Below, piece by piece: positions 7,207 through 15,221 of a DNA stretch of 24,560 nt. Position numbers and translations under genes: made by a program. Position 1 is the stretch's first letter, and each line of letters starts with the position of its first letter. Location: NCBI GenBank assembly GCA_900552285.1, contig URYV01000006.1:1-24560 (forward strand). Direction: 5' to 3'. This DNA comes from an uncultured Oscillospiraceae bacterium. GTDB lineage: Bacteria; Bacillota; Clostridia; Oscillospirales; Acutalibacteraceae. The notes beneath the pieces are model-generated. The model saw nothing but the letters and a program-made list of their open reading frames with translations, made no database searches and was not told where the DNA came from.

Positions 7207-9393
7207 ATGAACCTGTTAAAGAAAACAGCCAAAACGGCCTTTGCGGTCGCCTTGGCAGCAGCGGTGGCTCTGCCCGCAGGTCTTTCGGCGTCGGCGCTTG
7301 ACTACACCATCGACCCCAAAGACGGATACAGCGGAACCCCCGACTCGATAACGATTCCCGCTCTTGACGACGCCAAGCGCTCGACCGTTTATTACGGAGA
7401 CGTGGACTATTCCTCCTCCGTCGACGTGACCGACGCCCTGCTTGTGCTTCAGTCCTCGGTGGGCAAGGTCGAGTTTAATCAATATGAAACCGATCGTGCC
7501 AATGTTGACGGCTCTGCCGACGAAGAGGGCAACGCCACGCTGACCGTTTCCGACGCTCTGCTTGTGCTTCAGCGTTCGGTGTCCAAAATCAAGGCCTTCC
7601 CCGCCGAAGAAGCCGTGGTTAAGGACGCCCTCAACCTTAAGGTAAAGCTCAAATGCCACGAGGACGGCAGCTTTAAGGTACTTCAGGTTTCCGACTTCCA
7701 GGACAATTGCTCCTCCGGTCAGGTTATAAAGGACGGCACGATGCAGCGCTTTAACGCCATGGTCGACGAGGCCGACCCCGACCTCGTTGTCATCACCGGC
7801 GACAACATCTGGCCCTGCCCCCTTGAAAAGGAAGAGGACTTTATCGCTTATGTCGACAAAATGGTTGGACGCCTTGAGGCCGACGGAATTCCCTGGGCCA
7901 TAACCTACGGCAACCACGACAACGACATGGGTGATTTCGACGCGGTTCGCACCGACGTGAGAAAATGGCGTCAGCAGGAGATTTACGAAAGCTATCCCCA
8001 TTGCGTTGCCACCGCAGGCCCCGACGGAGTTTTCGGTATCGGCAACTATGTTCTCCCCATTCTCACCAACGACGAGACCTCCATTGCCTTTAACGTTTGG
8101 GCAATCGACACCGGCGACTATAATCAGAACCTCAACACCGACGGTCTTTACTATGATTATAAAAACCCCGAGCTCATCGAAAAGGGCTATTACACAAGCT
8201 ATGATCCCGGCAGCAAATATGACTTTGTCAAATACGATCAGCAGCTTTGGTATTACACCAAGTCCATGATCATGGAAAACTATAACGGAGCCAAAATTCC
8301 CGGCGCCATGTTCGCTCATGTCTGCCTCCCCGAATTTGAGGATGTCGACACCCATAAGGACGACCCAGAGGTCAACTTCAAGGGCATGAACAAGGAAGGC
8401 TTTGCCACCGGCCCCGTCAACTCTCATATGCTGGACACCATGGTTCAGCGCGGCGACATGACCGGTTTCTATGTCGGCCATGACCACATCAACAACTCCT
8501 CGGGCATTTGGAAGGGCATTGAGCTCGGCTTTGCCGGAGCGCTCACCACTGATATGTACGGCAGCTATAACGCCGCCGGCAACCCCGTCGAAGTCAGCCC
8601 CGAGACCCAGGGAGGCCGTATCTTCACCATTCATCAGGGCGAAAACGGCGAAGTGGCCACCGTTTCCAACGAGTGGGTCGCTTATGACTGGGTAAGAGAC
8701 ACCAACGGTTCCGACAAAACTCCCGAAATCGGAGAGGGACCCTTCGACGGTCAGGCAATCACTCTTGAAAGCGGCAAGGCAATTCAGAAGAGAGTCGGCG
8801 GCTATAACGAGACTCCCTTTGACGAAAGCGCCAAGTCCAACGCCATTCTTTCGGTCGCCGCCGGCAAGGGCTATAACGGCAGCGACGCTCTTTCGGTCTA
8901 TAAGGGCGGAAAGGTTACCGCTCCCGACGAAAAGGGACGTATCGACAACACCGCAATGGCCGTTTCTCTCGACAGCGTTACCGAAATCGGCAAGACAAGA
9001 TATTTGAGAATGTGGGTCGACTTTTCCAAGGTTGATTTCCGCGAGGCCAGCTTCGGTCTTGTGGGAACCGACGGAACCATCTATACCACCGACAATAAGA
9101 ACGAGGCGGGAACCTATTTCTACTATCTCGCCGAGGGTCAGGAAAGATGGAAAACCTACCGCAACGGCGGCGACGGCTGCTTCGGAGCGAACCAGGGTGC
9201 AAGCGTCAAGGGCTTTAAGGGCTTTATGGCCTTCCCGGTAAGCGACTTTGTCTCTGCCGACGGAACCGCCCTCACCTCCGCGACTCAGGTCAAGGAAATG
9301 TATATGTTCTTCGACTATTCGGACGTATCCCTGCTCGGAAAGGGCTTCTATCTCGACGAGATCGGCCTTGTTTCCCAGTTCTGGAATTTCTGA
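7207..9393 (+). CDS. Secreted dockerin-bearing metallophosphoesterase, paralog 2
   Basis: This 728-residue protein has the same architecture as the gene before it. A signal peptide (about 1-30) is followed by a dockerin-like pair, GDVDYSSSVDVTDALLVLQ near 64-82 and a second copy ending SDALLVLQRSVSK near 127. The phosphoesterase domain has SDFQDN (D163, Q165), ITGDNIWP, YGNHDND and GHDHIN. A C-terminal beta-rich domain ends FYLDEIGLVSQFWNF. Long identical stretches, such as KWRQQEIYESY and GPDGVFGIGNYV, show recent duplication. Its dockerin loops are closer to the usual repeat than those of paralog 1. AAAAGGAG precedes the ATG by 9 bases. The function is inferred to be a scaffold- or surface-attached phosphoesterase or nucleotidase-like enzyme; the substrate cannot be told from sequence. 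Confidence 0.86.
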   Translation: MNLLKKTAKTAFAVALAAAVALPAGLSASALDYTIDPKDGYSGTPDSITIPALDDAKRSTVYYGDVDYSSSVDVTDALLVLQSSVGKVEFNQYETDRANVDGSADEEGNATLTVSDALLVLQRSVSKIKAFPAEEAVVKDALNLKVKLKCHEDGSFKVLQVSDFQDNCSSGQVIKDGTMQRFNAMVDEADPDLVVITGDNIWPCPLEKEEDFIAYVDKMVGRLEADGIPWAITYGNHDNDMGDFDAVRTDVRKWRQQEIYESYPHCVATAGPDGVFGIGNYVLPILTNDETSIAFNVWAIDTGDYNQNLNTDGLYYDYKNPELIEKGYYTSYDPGSKYDFVKYDQQLWYYTKSMIMENYNGAKIPGAMFAHVCLPEFEDVDTHKDDPEVNFKGMNKEGFATGPVNSHMLDTMVQRGDMTGFYVGHDHINNSSGIWKGIELGFAGALTTDMYGSYNAAGNPVEVSPETQGGRIFTIHQGENGEVATVSNEWVAYDWVRDTNGSDKTPEIGEGPFDGQAITLESGKAIQKRVGGYNETPFDESAKSNAILSVAAGKGYNGSDALSVYKGGKVTAPDEKGRIDNTAMAVSLDSVTEIGKTRYLRMWVDFSKVDFREASFGLVGTDGTIYTTDNKNEAGTYFYYLAEGQERWKTYRNGGDGCFGANQGASVKGFKGFMAFPVSDFVSADGTALTSATQVKEMYMFFDYSDVSLLGKGFYLDEIGLVSQFWNF

Positions 9394-9406
9394 TTTTCAT
9401 AAAATT

Positions 9407-9440
9407 GCCTTCGGGTCTTAAGGGGCCCGAAGGCTTTTTT
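9407..9440 (+). terminator. Intrinsic terminator after the phosphoesterase pair
   Basis: GCCTTCGGG (9407-9415) pairs perfectly with CCCGAAGGC (9426-9434) around a 10-base loop, followed by six Ts. It sits 13 bases after the stop codon of the second phosphoesterase gene. Confidence 0.93.
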
Positions 9441-9565
9441 CGTTTTCTGCCTTTGAAAAGGAGACAAAAGTCCTGCAACCGCGTTATAAAAAGCTTTTGC
9501 GGAGGATTTAAAAGCGCTTTGTCGCCCGGCTTTGCAAAAACGTTGTAGATTTATTCACAAATTGG

Positions 9566-9574
9566 TGGTATACT
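9566..9574 (+). promoter_or_regulatory. Extended -10 promoter of the CPBP gene
   Basis: TGGTATACT is an extended -10 (TG-N-TATACT, hexamer 9569-9574). The best -35 candidate, TTGTAG near 9543, is 20 bases away, so recognition would rest on the extended -10. It lies 51 bases before ATG 9626. Confidence 0.5.
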
Positions 9575-9625
9575 GCGTTATAAAGAAAAATATTTTGATA
9601 TATCTGCAATTAACGGAGGGAGATT

Positions 9626-10699
9626 ATGTACCCTAACGGTCAAAACGGATTTAACGGCGCCCCGCCCGAAGGAAATTTCGGAGGAAACCGCCCGCCCTTT
9701 TACGGCGGCGGATTTTACGGTCAGCCCCTTTGGATGGACCCGAGAGAGGTCGAGAGGAGAAACGAGCGCAGAAAAATCAGACGTCACATGAACTGGATCG
9801 GGGGAGGAGCCCTTTTGACTCTTGCCTTTGAAACGGTTTTCATGACCCTTGCGGTTACGTTTTTTATGGCGCTTGGGCTGAGCTACAGCGATTTTTACGA
9901 ATATGCCGCCATGTATGTGGTTTTTTCGCCGGTTTGCATCGCCCTGCCCTTTGTCATTTCGGCAAAAGCCTGCAAATTCCGCGTTTCCGACATTGTGACC
10001 TTTAAAAAGCACAGTCCGCTGCTTGGAATAGGCGTGTTTTTGCTGGCTTTTTGGGGAATTGCGGCGGGAAATATCGCCGCCGACGTGCTTGTTTCGGTGG
10101 TTCCGGCTCTTGAGGCTTCTTCAAGCGCCGCCGACCTTCCCGTTTCAAACGGCGTCATTCAAATCGTGACCGAGCTGCTTTACGCCGCGGCCATTCCCGC
10201 CCTTATCGAGGAATTCGCCTTCAGAGGAATCATCACCGGCGGCTGCCGCAAATGGGGAGATAAATTCGCCATTGTCATCGGCTCGGTTTTCTTCGCCCTC
10301 ATTCACGGAAACCTTGTGCAAATGCCCGCCACCTTTATCGCCGGGCTCTTTATGGGCTATGCCTATGTGAGAACCGGGTGTCTTTGGACCTCGATTGCCA
10401 TTCATTTTGCCAACAACGCCATGTCAATCGCCCTTTCGACCCTTTCGGAAAAATTCGCATTTATGAACACCCCCTGGTTTGTGCTTGTTCTTTATGCCTC
10501 GTGGGTGCTTATGGGTCTTGTCGGCTTTATACTCGTTAAAATTCACGACCGCCGTCTGGAGGGAAAGCCCGCCCTCAAGAAATATGAGGGCTGCCTCGAC
10601 GCAGGCGGAGTTGCGGGCGTCGCCGCCTCCTCTCCTGCGGTTATCGTCGCCTTTGCGGTTTTCGTTCTTTATGCCGTCGGGCTTAATGTGATGCTATGA
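9626..10699 (+). CDS. CPBP-family intramembrane protease (Abi/Rce1-like)
   Basis: This 357-residue membrane protein carries the CPBP glutamic protease motifs: EEFAFRG (EExxxR) near residue 195, FALIHGN (FxxxH) near 224, and HFANNAMS (HxxxN) near 259. About 8 hydrophobic segments surround them. The first 60 residues are unusual: a Gly/Pro/Asn/Tyr-rich start (PNGQNGFNG, YGGGFYGQP) followed by a basic stretch, RRNERRKIRRH, probably a cytoplasmic tail ahead of the first membrane segment. Relatives process prenylated or peptide substrates, or give self-protection against bacteriocins, but the substrate here is unknown. The ribosome site GGAGGGAG precedes the ATG. The stop overlaps the tadA start by 4 bases (ATGA). 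Confidence 0.88.
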   Translation: MYPNGQNGFNGAPPEGNFGGNRPPFYGGGFYGQPLWMDPREVERRNERRKIRRHMNWIGGGALLTLAFETVFMTLAVTFFMALGLSYSDFYEYAAMYVVFSPVCIALPFVISAKACKFRVSDIVTFKKHSPLLGIGVFLLAFWGIAAGNIAADVLVSVVPALEASSSAADLPVSNGVIQIVTELLYAAAIPALIEEFAFRGIITGGCRKWGDKFAIVIGSVFFALIHGNLVQMPATFIAGLFMGYAYVRTGCLWTSIAIHFANNAMSIALSTLSEKFAFMNTPWFVLVLYASWVLMGLVGFILVKIHDRRLEGKPALKKYEGCLDAGGVAGVAASSPAVIVAFAVFVLYAVGLNVML

Positions 10700-10755
10700 T
10701 TGCCAACAAAAAAATTGACGAGACTTTCATGAAAGCGGCTCTCTCCCTTGCGAAA
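10696..10755 (+). CDS. tadA: tRNA adenosine deaminase, N-terminal fragment cut at the join
   Basis: Only the first 20 codons are present, MIANKKIDETFMKAALSLAK. They match the usual start of TadA-type deaminases, in which an [ED]xxFMxxALxLAxxA helix precedes the catalytic domain. The start overlaps the CPBP stop by 4 bases, typical operon spacing. After about 10755 the frame continues into DNA that is plainly antisense ftsK of another organism, so the long open frame onward to 11700 is not a real protein. The identification rests on a short segment, and a related nucleoside deaminase would also fit. Confidence 0.55.
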
Positions 10756-10762
10756 GACGAGC
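10750..10762. other. Join between two unrelated genomes
   Basis: Left of about 10755 the plus strand reads as the start of tadA from a clostridium. Right of about 10756 the minus strand reads as Bacteroides ftsK, whose conserved MPHVLV is followed by FRKGESRF instead of the expected Gly-rich Walker A. Both genes are cut mid-frame with no repeat, integrase or att-like sequence. Promoter style, ribosome sites and gene families change at the same point. Confidence 0.88.
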
Positions 10763-12240
10763 ACGTGCGGCATCTTGCACAAATCCACCATAAACACTTC
10801 ATTCGTAATCGTCTTACCCAGTGCGATGGGCAAGTCGTAAGTAGACTCCTGGAACTTCTTGCTGCCGATAATGCTCTGACCGGATACAATCTTCGGATTG
10901 GAGTTGGGCACTTCGATACCAATCGTACCCTTTCCCGGAATGGGAGCGATGATACGGATGCCGAGCGCCGAAAGGCTGAGGGCAATATCATCTTCCAGAC
11001 CGCGTATCTTCGAAATGCGGACGCCCTGCTCGGGAGTGATTTCATACAGCGTCACCGTAGGACCTACCGTCGCCTTAATGGTACTGATTTCTATACCGAA
11101 ACTACGCAGAGTATTGATAATCTTATCCTTGTTCGCGTTCTGCTCTACCATGTCAATGGTCGGACCATTGTCATCGTAATGCTTCATCAAGTCTATTGTG
11201 GGGTAATGATAGTTTTCCAAATCCAGACGGGGATTGTACGGCTCCTTCTCCGTTCCCACATACTCCTCCTCTTCAGCCTTCTCAACCTGGAATGCCGGCT
11301 CCTTCTCTACCGGCTGTTCCCGAAAAGGGGGCACCGGCTCCGGTGCAGGAGTCTCAAAAGTCATGGTAACATCCTCATCTGCAGACTTGGCTGGCTTTAC
11401 CTTTCCATCACTTCCACCCAAGTCAAGGGTGATTTCATTCAGCGGTTCGTCCTCTTCTTCCTCTGTAGCAACCTCCTCCTCCTTTTCAAGAACCTTTTCC
11501 GGCTCCGCAGCTTCCGGTGTCGGAGCAGCCGCCTTTTCCTTTGCACCCCAAGAGGTCTTGAACTCTTCCGGCGTTTCACCCTGCACGCTTTCCGCCTTCT
11601 CCTTACGCTTCAAGAAGCTGAGACTGAACAATCTGCGCAACCAGATGACAGTCCGTGCACTCAGATAGATGAGGAAGCAAATGGCAGTTACCAACAATAG
11701 CAGCCAGACTCCCGGCACACCGACTTGAGACACAAGCCAGTTACTGACATTGTATCCGTGCATACCGCCCAGATAGAGGAAAGAGTCCTTGTACTGGTCT
11801 ACAAACACAAAACCGAAAAATACCGAGAACCACACCAGCATCAACGAACAGCCGATGAACCACTTCCACAAGCGCACCACACGCACCCGCATCAGCTTCA
11901 GTCCCGCCACAGCCAGGAACACGAGAATCAGGAAAGACGATACGCCGAAGCAATCATTTATCAGATAGCTGGCCAACTGCGCACCGCGGCTACCGGCGTA
12001 GTTCTTCACCCCATTGTTGGTGGAAATCAGCTCCTGCGCACTGCCTCCGTCAATGATGCTCTGGTCTGCCGCTCCCGTGAAAAAGAACGACGAAAAGGCG
12101 AGCAACAAATAAACCGAAAAGATTACCAGTACCAAGCCGATAACGAAATGAACAGTTTCACTTCTAAATAACGCTGCCACTTTCCCAAAAAACGAGAGTG
12201 ACAGCTCCGTATCTTTAGCTGTTGAATTTTTCTTTGCCAT
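10756..12240 (-). CDS. ftsK: DNA translocase FtsK, truncated at the join
   Basis: FtsK pumps DNA at the division septum to clear and resolve chromosomes. About 495 codons of an expected 800 or so are present. From ATG at 12240 (MAKKNSTAKDTELS) there are four membrane segments within the first 200 residues, then an acidic Glu/Pro-rich linker of about 120 residues. The start of the motor follows: an alpha domain and beta-domain residues up to MPHVLV. The Walker A, Walker B and DNA-recognising gamma domain are missing because the sequence changes to foreign DNA at about 10756. The reading frame stays open to 10669 only by chance. An alternative start at 12273 has no support in relatives. Confidence 0.93.
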
Positions 12241-12270
12241 ATTTTTTAAATAACTATTGAGAATTGATTG

Positions 12271-12278
12271 CAAAAATA
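12271..12278 (-). promoter_or_regulatory. Possible -7 element for ftsK
   Basis: On the minus strand TATTTTTG (12278 down to 12271) fits the Bacteroides TAnnTTTG -7 element, 30 bases before the ftsK ATG. No TTTG sits at the matching -33 position, so support is partial. Confidence 0.35.
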
Positions 12279-12383
12279 ATAAAAACTATCCTTCTGCCGC
12301 GTTGTTTTCATTCTTTAATTTCTCGTCTGCCGATTATAGGTATTCCTAATCTACAACTGTAGTTTTATCGCATGTTTTACTTA

Positions 12384-12496
12384 CATGCTTGCATGAAATG
12401 ACATAGCGCACTAATTTACAACAGATTGCGCCATGCAAGCAGACCTCATGCAAGCATGCAGGCAGATTTTGCCTACATGACGCAATCCATGCAAGC
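12384..12496. repeat. Cluster of CATGCAAGC repeats upstream of ftsK
   Basis: CATGCAAGC occurs at 12432-12440, 12447-12455 and 12488-12496, with a one-base variant CATGCAGGC at 12455-12463. The inverted form GCTTGCATG is at 12387-12395, inside the palindrome CATGCTTGCATG (12384-12395). A small hairpin, AGGCA/TGCCT, lies at 12460-12474. The cluster fills the gap between the HU gene end and the ftsK start. It could be a binding site or an intergenic repeat family. Confidence 0.7.
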
Positions 12497-12511
12497 CCTA
12501 TACGCATCAAC

Positions 12512-13123
12512 CTACTCTTTTTCCTTCAAAAAATAAATCGGCTGTTTCTGCAACCCTTTGTTCACCAACACATTCTCCTCACAAAGACGACGAATCTGCC
12601 GCGTCGCAGTCGTGCGGGTCATGCCGCAAATCGACTGTACAACACTGCGGGTGATGAACTCATTCTTACGTAGATAGTTCACCACTTTTTGCTTCACCTC
12701 ATCATCCGTCAGCCTCTTTTTCGTGAGATTCCGCAATTTCAGCGGCTTTACCTTCAATACTCCTATCTCACTGCGCAGCGCCTTGTCCGGTCTGAAAGTG
12801 ATGTTTTTCAACTTTACCTTAGTACTTTTCCGCTTTGTCTCCAGTGTCACCGGTTCCGTGCAGGTCAGCGTAGGAACAAAGTAACCGATGCCGTCCAAAT
12901 GAACCTGCCTGCCCTCCCCCAGCTCGCGTCCCACAAAATGCGACAAAGCATCGAGTACCGCCAGTACATCCGTCTCGGTCAGCGAGCAGTATTCTTGTAT
13001 ATGCCTGCGCAGTTCATCGGTCGTTGTGGAGCCGTTCAGTTTAATCCGGGGGTGCAGGGTCAGCTCTTCCCCTTGTTTATCCTTCGTTTTCGGGTTTTCG
13101 TACCAATCAAATAAAATTGCCAT
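12512..13123 (-). CDS. HU-type DNA-binding protein with C-terminal winged helix
   Basis: This 203-residue protein resembles the Bacteroides HU-related family rather than the plain 90-residue HU. Residues about 20-125 look like an HU/IHF fold, with a helical stretch followed by FVGRELGEGRQVHLDGIGYFVP, split here as GRELGEGRQVHLDG and IGYFVP, matching the HU position where the beta arm starts. Residues about 140-200 look like a winged helix-turn-helix: VVNYLRKNEFITRS, then TATRQIRRLCEENVL and a Gly-Lys wing. It probably binds and shapes DNA; whether it acts on a specific site is unknown. An unusually strong ribosome site for Bacteroides, AAGGAGGAAAG, precedes ATG 13123. A promoter about 240 bases upstream gives it a long structured leader. 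Confidence 0.8.
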   Translation of the reverse strand: MAILFDWYENPKTKDKQGEELTLHPRIKLNGSTTTDELRRHIQEYCSLTETDVLAVLDALSHFVGRELGEGRQVHLDGIGYFVPTLTCTEPVTLETKRKSTKVKLKNITFRPDKALRSEIGVLKVKPLKLRNLTKKRLTDDEVKQKVVNYLRKNEFITRSVVQSICGMTRTTATRQIRRLCEENVLVNKGLQKQPIYFLKEKE

Positions 13124-13268
13124 ATTCTTTCCTCCTTTTTTAGATTCATTTCTGTTGCTGTCTGCAGGTTTCGCTCATGCAAAGTACCGGCTTTCATTAG
13201 GCAGAGCATAGGTCTTCCTTACGCAAAGAAGCGTTCTTCCTTCTGCTGAAAGCTTATCAACAAAAGAT

Positions 13269-13350
13269 GCGCACAGCTGTGGTTCACCTTCTTCATATTT
13301 GTGATACACCTTCTTCACAACTATGAGAAAGACATTCCACGACTGTGCGC
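13269..13350 (-). promoter_or_regulatory. Structured leader of the HU-type gene
   Basis: Arms at 13350-13337 and 13282-13269 (GCGCACAGTCGTGG and CCACAGCTGTGCGC on the minus strand) form a 14-position stem with one U-G pair and one mismatch. The loop holds two 22-base tandem repeats (13283-13304 and 13305-13326) that share CACCTTCTTCA on the plus strand. The whole lies between the predicted transcription start and the HU start codon. Confidence 0.55.
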
Positions 13351-13368
13351 AACTACAAACTACAGAGG

Positions 13369-13401
13369 CAAAGATAATGAAAAGCAGGGGGCTTGGCAAA
13401 G
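13369..13401 (-). promoter_or_regulatory. Bacteroides promoter of the HU-type gene
   Basis: On the minus strand TTTG (13401-13398), a 21-base spacer and TATCTTTG (13376-13369) match the Bacteroides primary sigma factor consensus. Transcription would begin near 13362, leaving a leader of roughly 240 bases before ATG 13123. Confidence 0.75.
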
Positions 13402-13450
13402 GAATGCTAATCTTTTTCAATAGCAAGCATTATTTTCCGAATAGAACACT

Positions 13451-14794
13451 TTACAGTCCCGATAAATCCACTTTATAAAAAGTCGGAGCAACATTGCTTT
13501 TCTCGAAGAACATCGCCATATAGATCGGGGCATAGATAATCTTACCTGCGACGCGCAGATTACCGTTGTTGAACACAACTGCTTCGGAGAAGTCGTATTC
13601 CTCGCAATCCATGATGTTGGACAAAGCGCGGTGTGTCTCGTAATCTTTACCTGATTTTACCTCAATAGGCAGTACCTTACCCTCAAGCTCAATAACAAAA
13701 TCCAATTCACCGCGCTTCTTGTTGTTGTAATAGTAGGGAACAATGCCGTGAGCCACCAACTCCTGCGCTACGGCATTCTCGTAAATTGAACCGAAATTGA
13801 TGTCCTTATCACCTTTTATAATCCGCATCTGAATGCCCTCGGCATATTGGCTGGCCAGCAGTCCGATATCACTTTGGAAGAGTTTGAACAGATTGCGTGA
13901 ACGTGCAAGCAGGAGCGGCATTTTCGGCTCCTCCACATTATAGACGGGTAGCGCCACGCCCGCGTTCGTCAGCCATAAAAAACTGTTCTCGACCCGGTCG
14001 AACTTTGCGTGCTCATTCAATCGTTTCAGTATGAAGCGTTTGTTTTTAGCGTTTAGCTCAGGGGGAATAAGATTAAAAATCTCCTCGATGTAGAGTTTGT
14101 TATTAGGATCATACTGGGCGATGTCACGTTTGTACAGACGAATGATATCCTGCTGCACAGTCATCACCTCTTGCAGGTTGTTACTCTCGAGATATTTGCT
14201 CACGACCGCAGGCATACCGCCCACAACAAGATAGAGCCGGAACAGCTCCATAATTTTGCCGTGGACAAACTCATCGACGGCAGTGCGATTCCGCCATGCC
14301 TCATGCAATGCCCCGATAACGGCGTCATTTATACCCACACACGAAATAAACTCCTCGAAATCGAGTGGGAACATATCCTTTACACCCATGTAGCCAACCG
14401 GTTCCGAGCGCAGGTCTTTCAATTCTACGCCCAGCAACGAACCGCTCAAGATGTAACGATACGAACCGTCATCCACCAGAAACTTAATTGCCGTAACAAT
14501 ATCGGGACATTGCTGTACTTCGTCGAAAAAGACGAGCGTTTCACCCTTGATGAGCGGCACGGAGGTGATTGCCGATAGACGGAGCAGAATATCACCGCTG
14601 CTCTTTGCTCCCTTGAACAAATCCACCGCTTCGGGCATCTCGACGAAATTGACTTCAATGAAACTTTTAAACGTCTTACCGAACTGACGAATGGAATATG
14701 TCTTACCTATTTGTCGTGCTCCGGTAATAAGCAGGGCGTTACGGTTAGTTTCGTAGTAATTGCGAATGTAATCATCTATCTTTCTTTTTATCAT
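13451..14794 (-). CDS. AAA ATPase with DUF4143 and nuclease-like C-terminus
   Basis: This 447-residue member of the widespread 'ATP-binding protein/DUF4143' family is related to archaeal-type ATPases. Walker A is GARQIGKT at residues 25-32 and Walker B is LVFFDEVQQ with D91/E92. An arginine-rich sensor area follows. DUF4143 occupies the middle to late part, and a C-terminal PD-(D/E)XK-like core shows GELDFVIE and LPIEVKSG near residues 370-395. All key motifs are intact. The family's role is not established; proposals include defence or toxin-like modules, but nothing here proves it. It stands alone, convergent with no partner gene, and has its own promoter at about 14856-14887. Confidence 0.88.
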   Translation of the reverse strand: MIKRKIDDYIRNYYETNRNALLITGARQIGKTYSIRQFGKTFKSFIEVNFVEMPEAVDLFKGAKSSGDILLRLSAITSVPLIKGETLVFFDEVQQCPDIVTAIKFLVDDGSYRYILSGSLLGVELKDLRSEPVGYMGVKDMFPLDFEEFISCVGINDAVIGALHEAWRNRTAVDEFVHGKIMELFRLYLVVGGMPAVVSKYLESNNLQEVMTVQQDIIRLYKRDIAQYDPNNKLYIEEIFNLIPPELNAKNKRFILKRLNEHAKFDRVENSFLWLTNAGVALPVYNVEEPKMPLLLARSRNLFKLFQSDIGLLASQYAEGIQMRIIKGDKDINFGSIYENAVAQELVAHGIVPYYYNNKKRGELDFVIELEGKVLPIEVKSGKDYETHRALSNIMDCEEYDFSEAVVFNNGNLRVAGKIIYAPIYMAMFFEKSNVAPTFYKVDLSGL

Positions 14795-14855
14795 AACCTA
14801 TTCTTGTTTATTCGATTATTAAATGCAATAATCACACTATGCCTCTTTTCCATTG

Positions 14856-14887
14856 CAAATATAAAGGATTTATGCCACTTTTCCAAG
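14856..14887 (-). promoter_or_regulatory. Promoter of the DUF4143 ATPase gene
   Basis: On the minus strand CTTG (14887-14884), a 20-base spacer and TATATTTG (14863-14856) fit the Bacteroides TTTG/TAnnTTTG promoter with one change in the -33 element. The leader would be about 55 bases. Confidence 0.6.
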
Positions 14888-15171
14888 ATTTACGCCTACA
14901 CAAATTGCCGTTTTTCCAATTTAGTAACAGTATCCAAATGCATGCTTTATATGCCCACCGAAGAGGAACTGCAGAACAAGATTGAAAGACAGAAAAACTT
15001 TTACCGGTTGCAGCACACGGAAAAATCAATAGAGTAACGACGTATGGTGAAAAGATTGGTTATAATGACGAACACTCAACAACACTAATATCAAGCATGA
15101 AGATAGCAATAAAAAACATCCCGTCACATAATTGGAAACATTTTGTATACAGAGAGACGGGAGCAATGCCC

Positions 15172-15179
15172 TATATTTG
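15172..15179 (+). promoter_or_regulatory. -7 element upstream of the GH2 gene
   Basis: TATATTTG fits the Bacteroides TAnnTTTG -7 element, 42 bases before ATG 15222. The only nearby TTTG (15142-15145) is 26 bases away, longer than the usual 19-21. Confidence 0.5.
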
Positions 15180-15221
15180 CAACCGGTCAATCAATCACCG
15201 GCCATGAAAAACAGGTAGTTT

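Larger units (their letters stand above)
14795..15221. other. Divergent intergenic region, no firm gene
   Basis: This 427-base stretch separates the divergent ATPase and GH2 genes. It holds the ATPase promoter and, near 15172, a GH2 -7 element. A small in-frame ORF at 14951-15037 on the plus strand encodes MPTEEELQNK and 18 more charged residues. That ORF has no ribosome site or promoter I can recognise and may be a gene remnant. The rest is AT-rich without visible structure. Confidence 0.5.

Noticed and set aside
9480..9585. GCGTTATAAA repeated at 9481 and 9575
   Set aside because: Only a 10-base AT-rich match, not convincing beyond chance near a promoter.
10696..11700. 334-codon plus-strand frame
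   Set aside because: Only its first 20 codons are real (tadA); the rest is antisense ftsK from another genome.
13175..13426. 83-codon minus-strand frame with a hydrophobic start and Cys residues
   Set aside because: Its start lies upstream of the predicted HU promoter start site and overlaps the promoter. There is no ribosome site and no recognisable pattern apart from a chance signal-like stretch.
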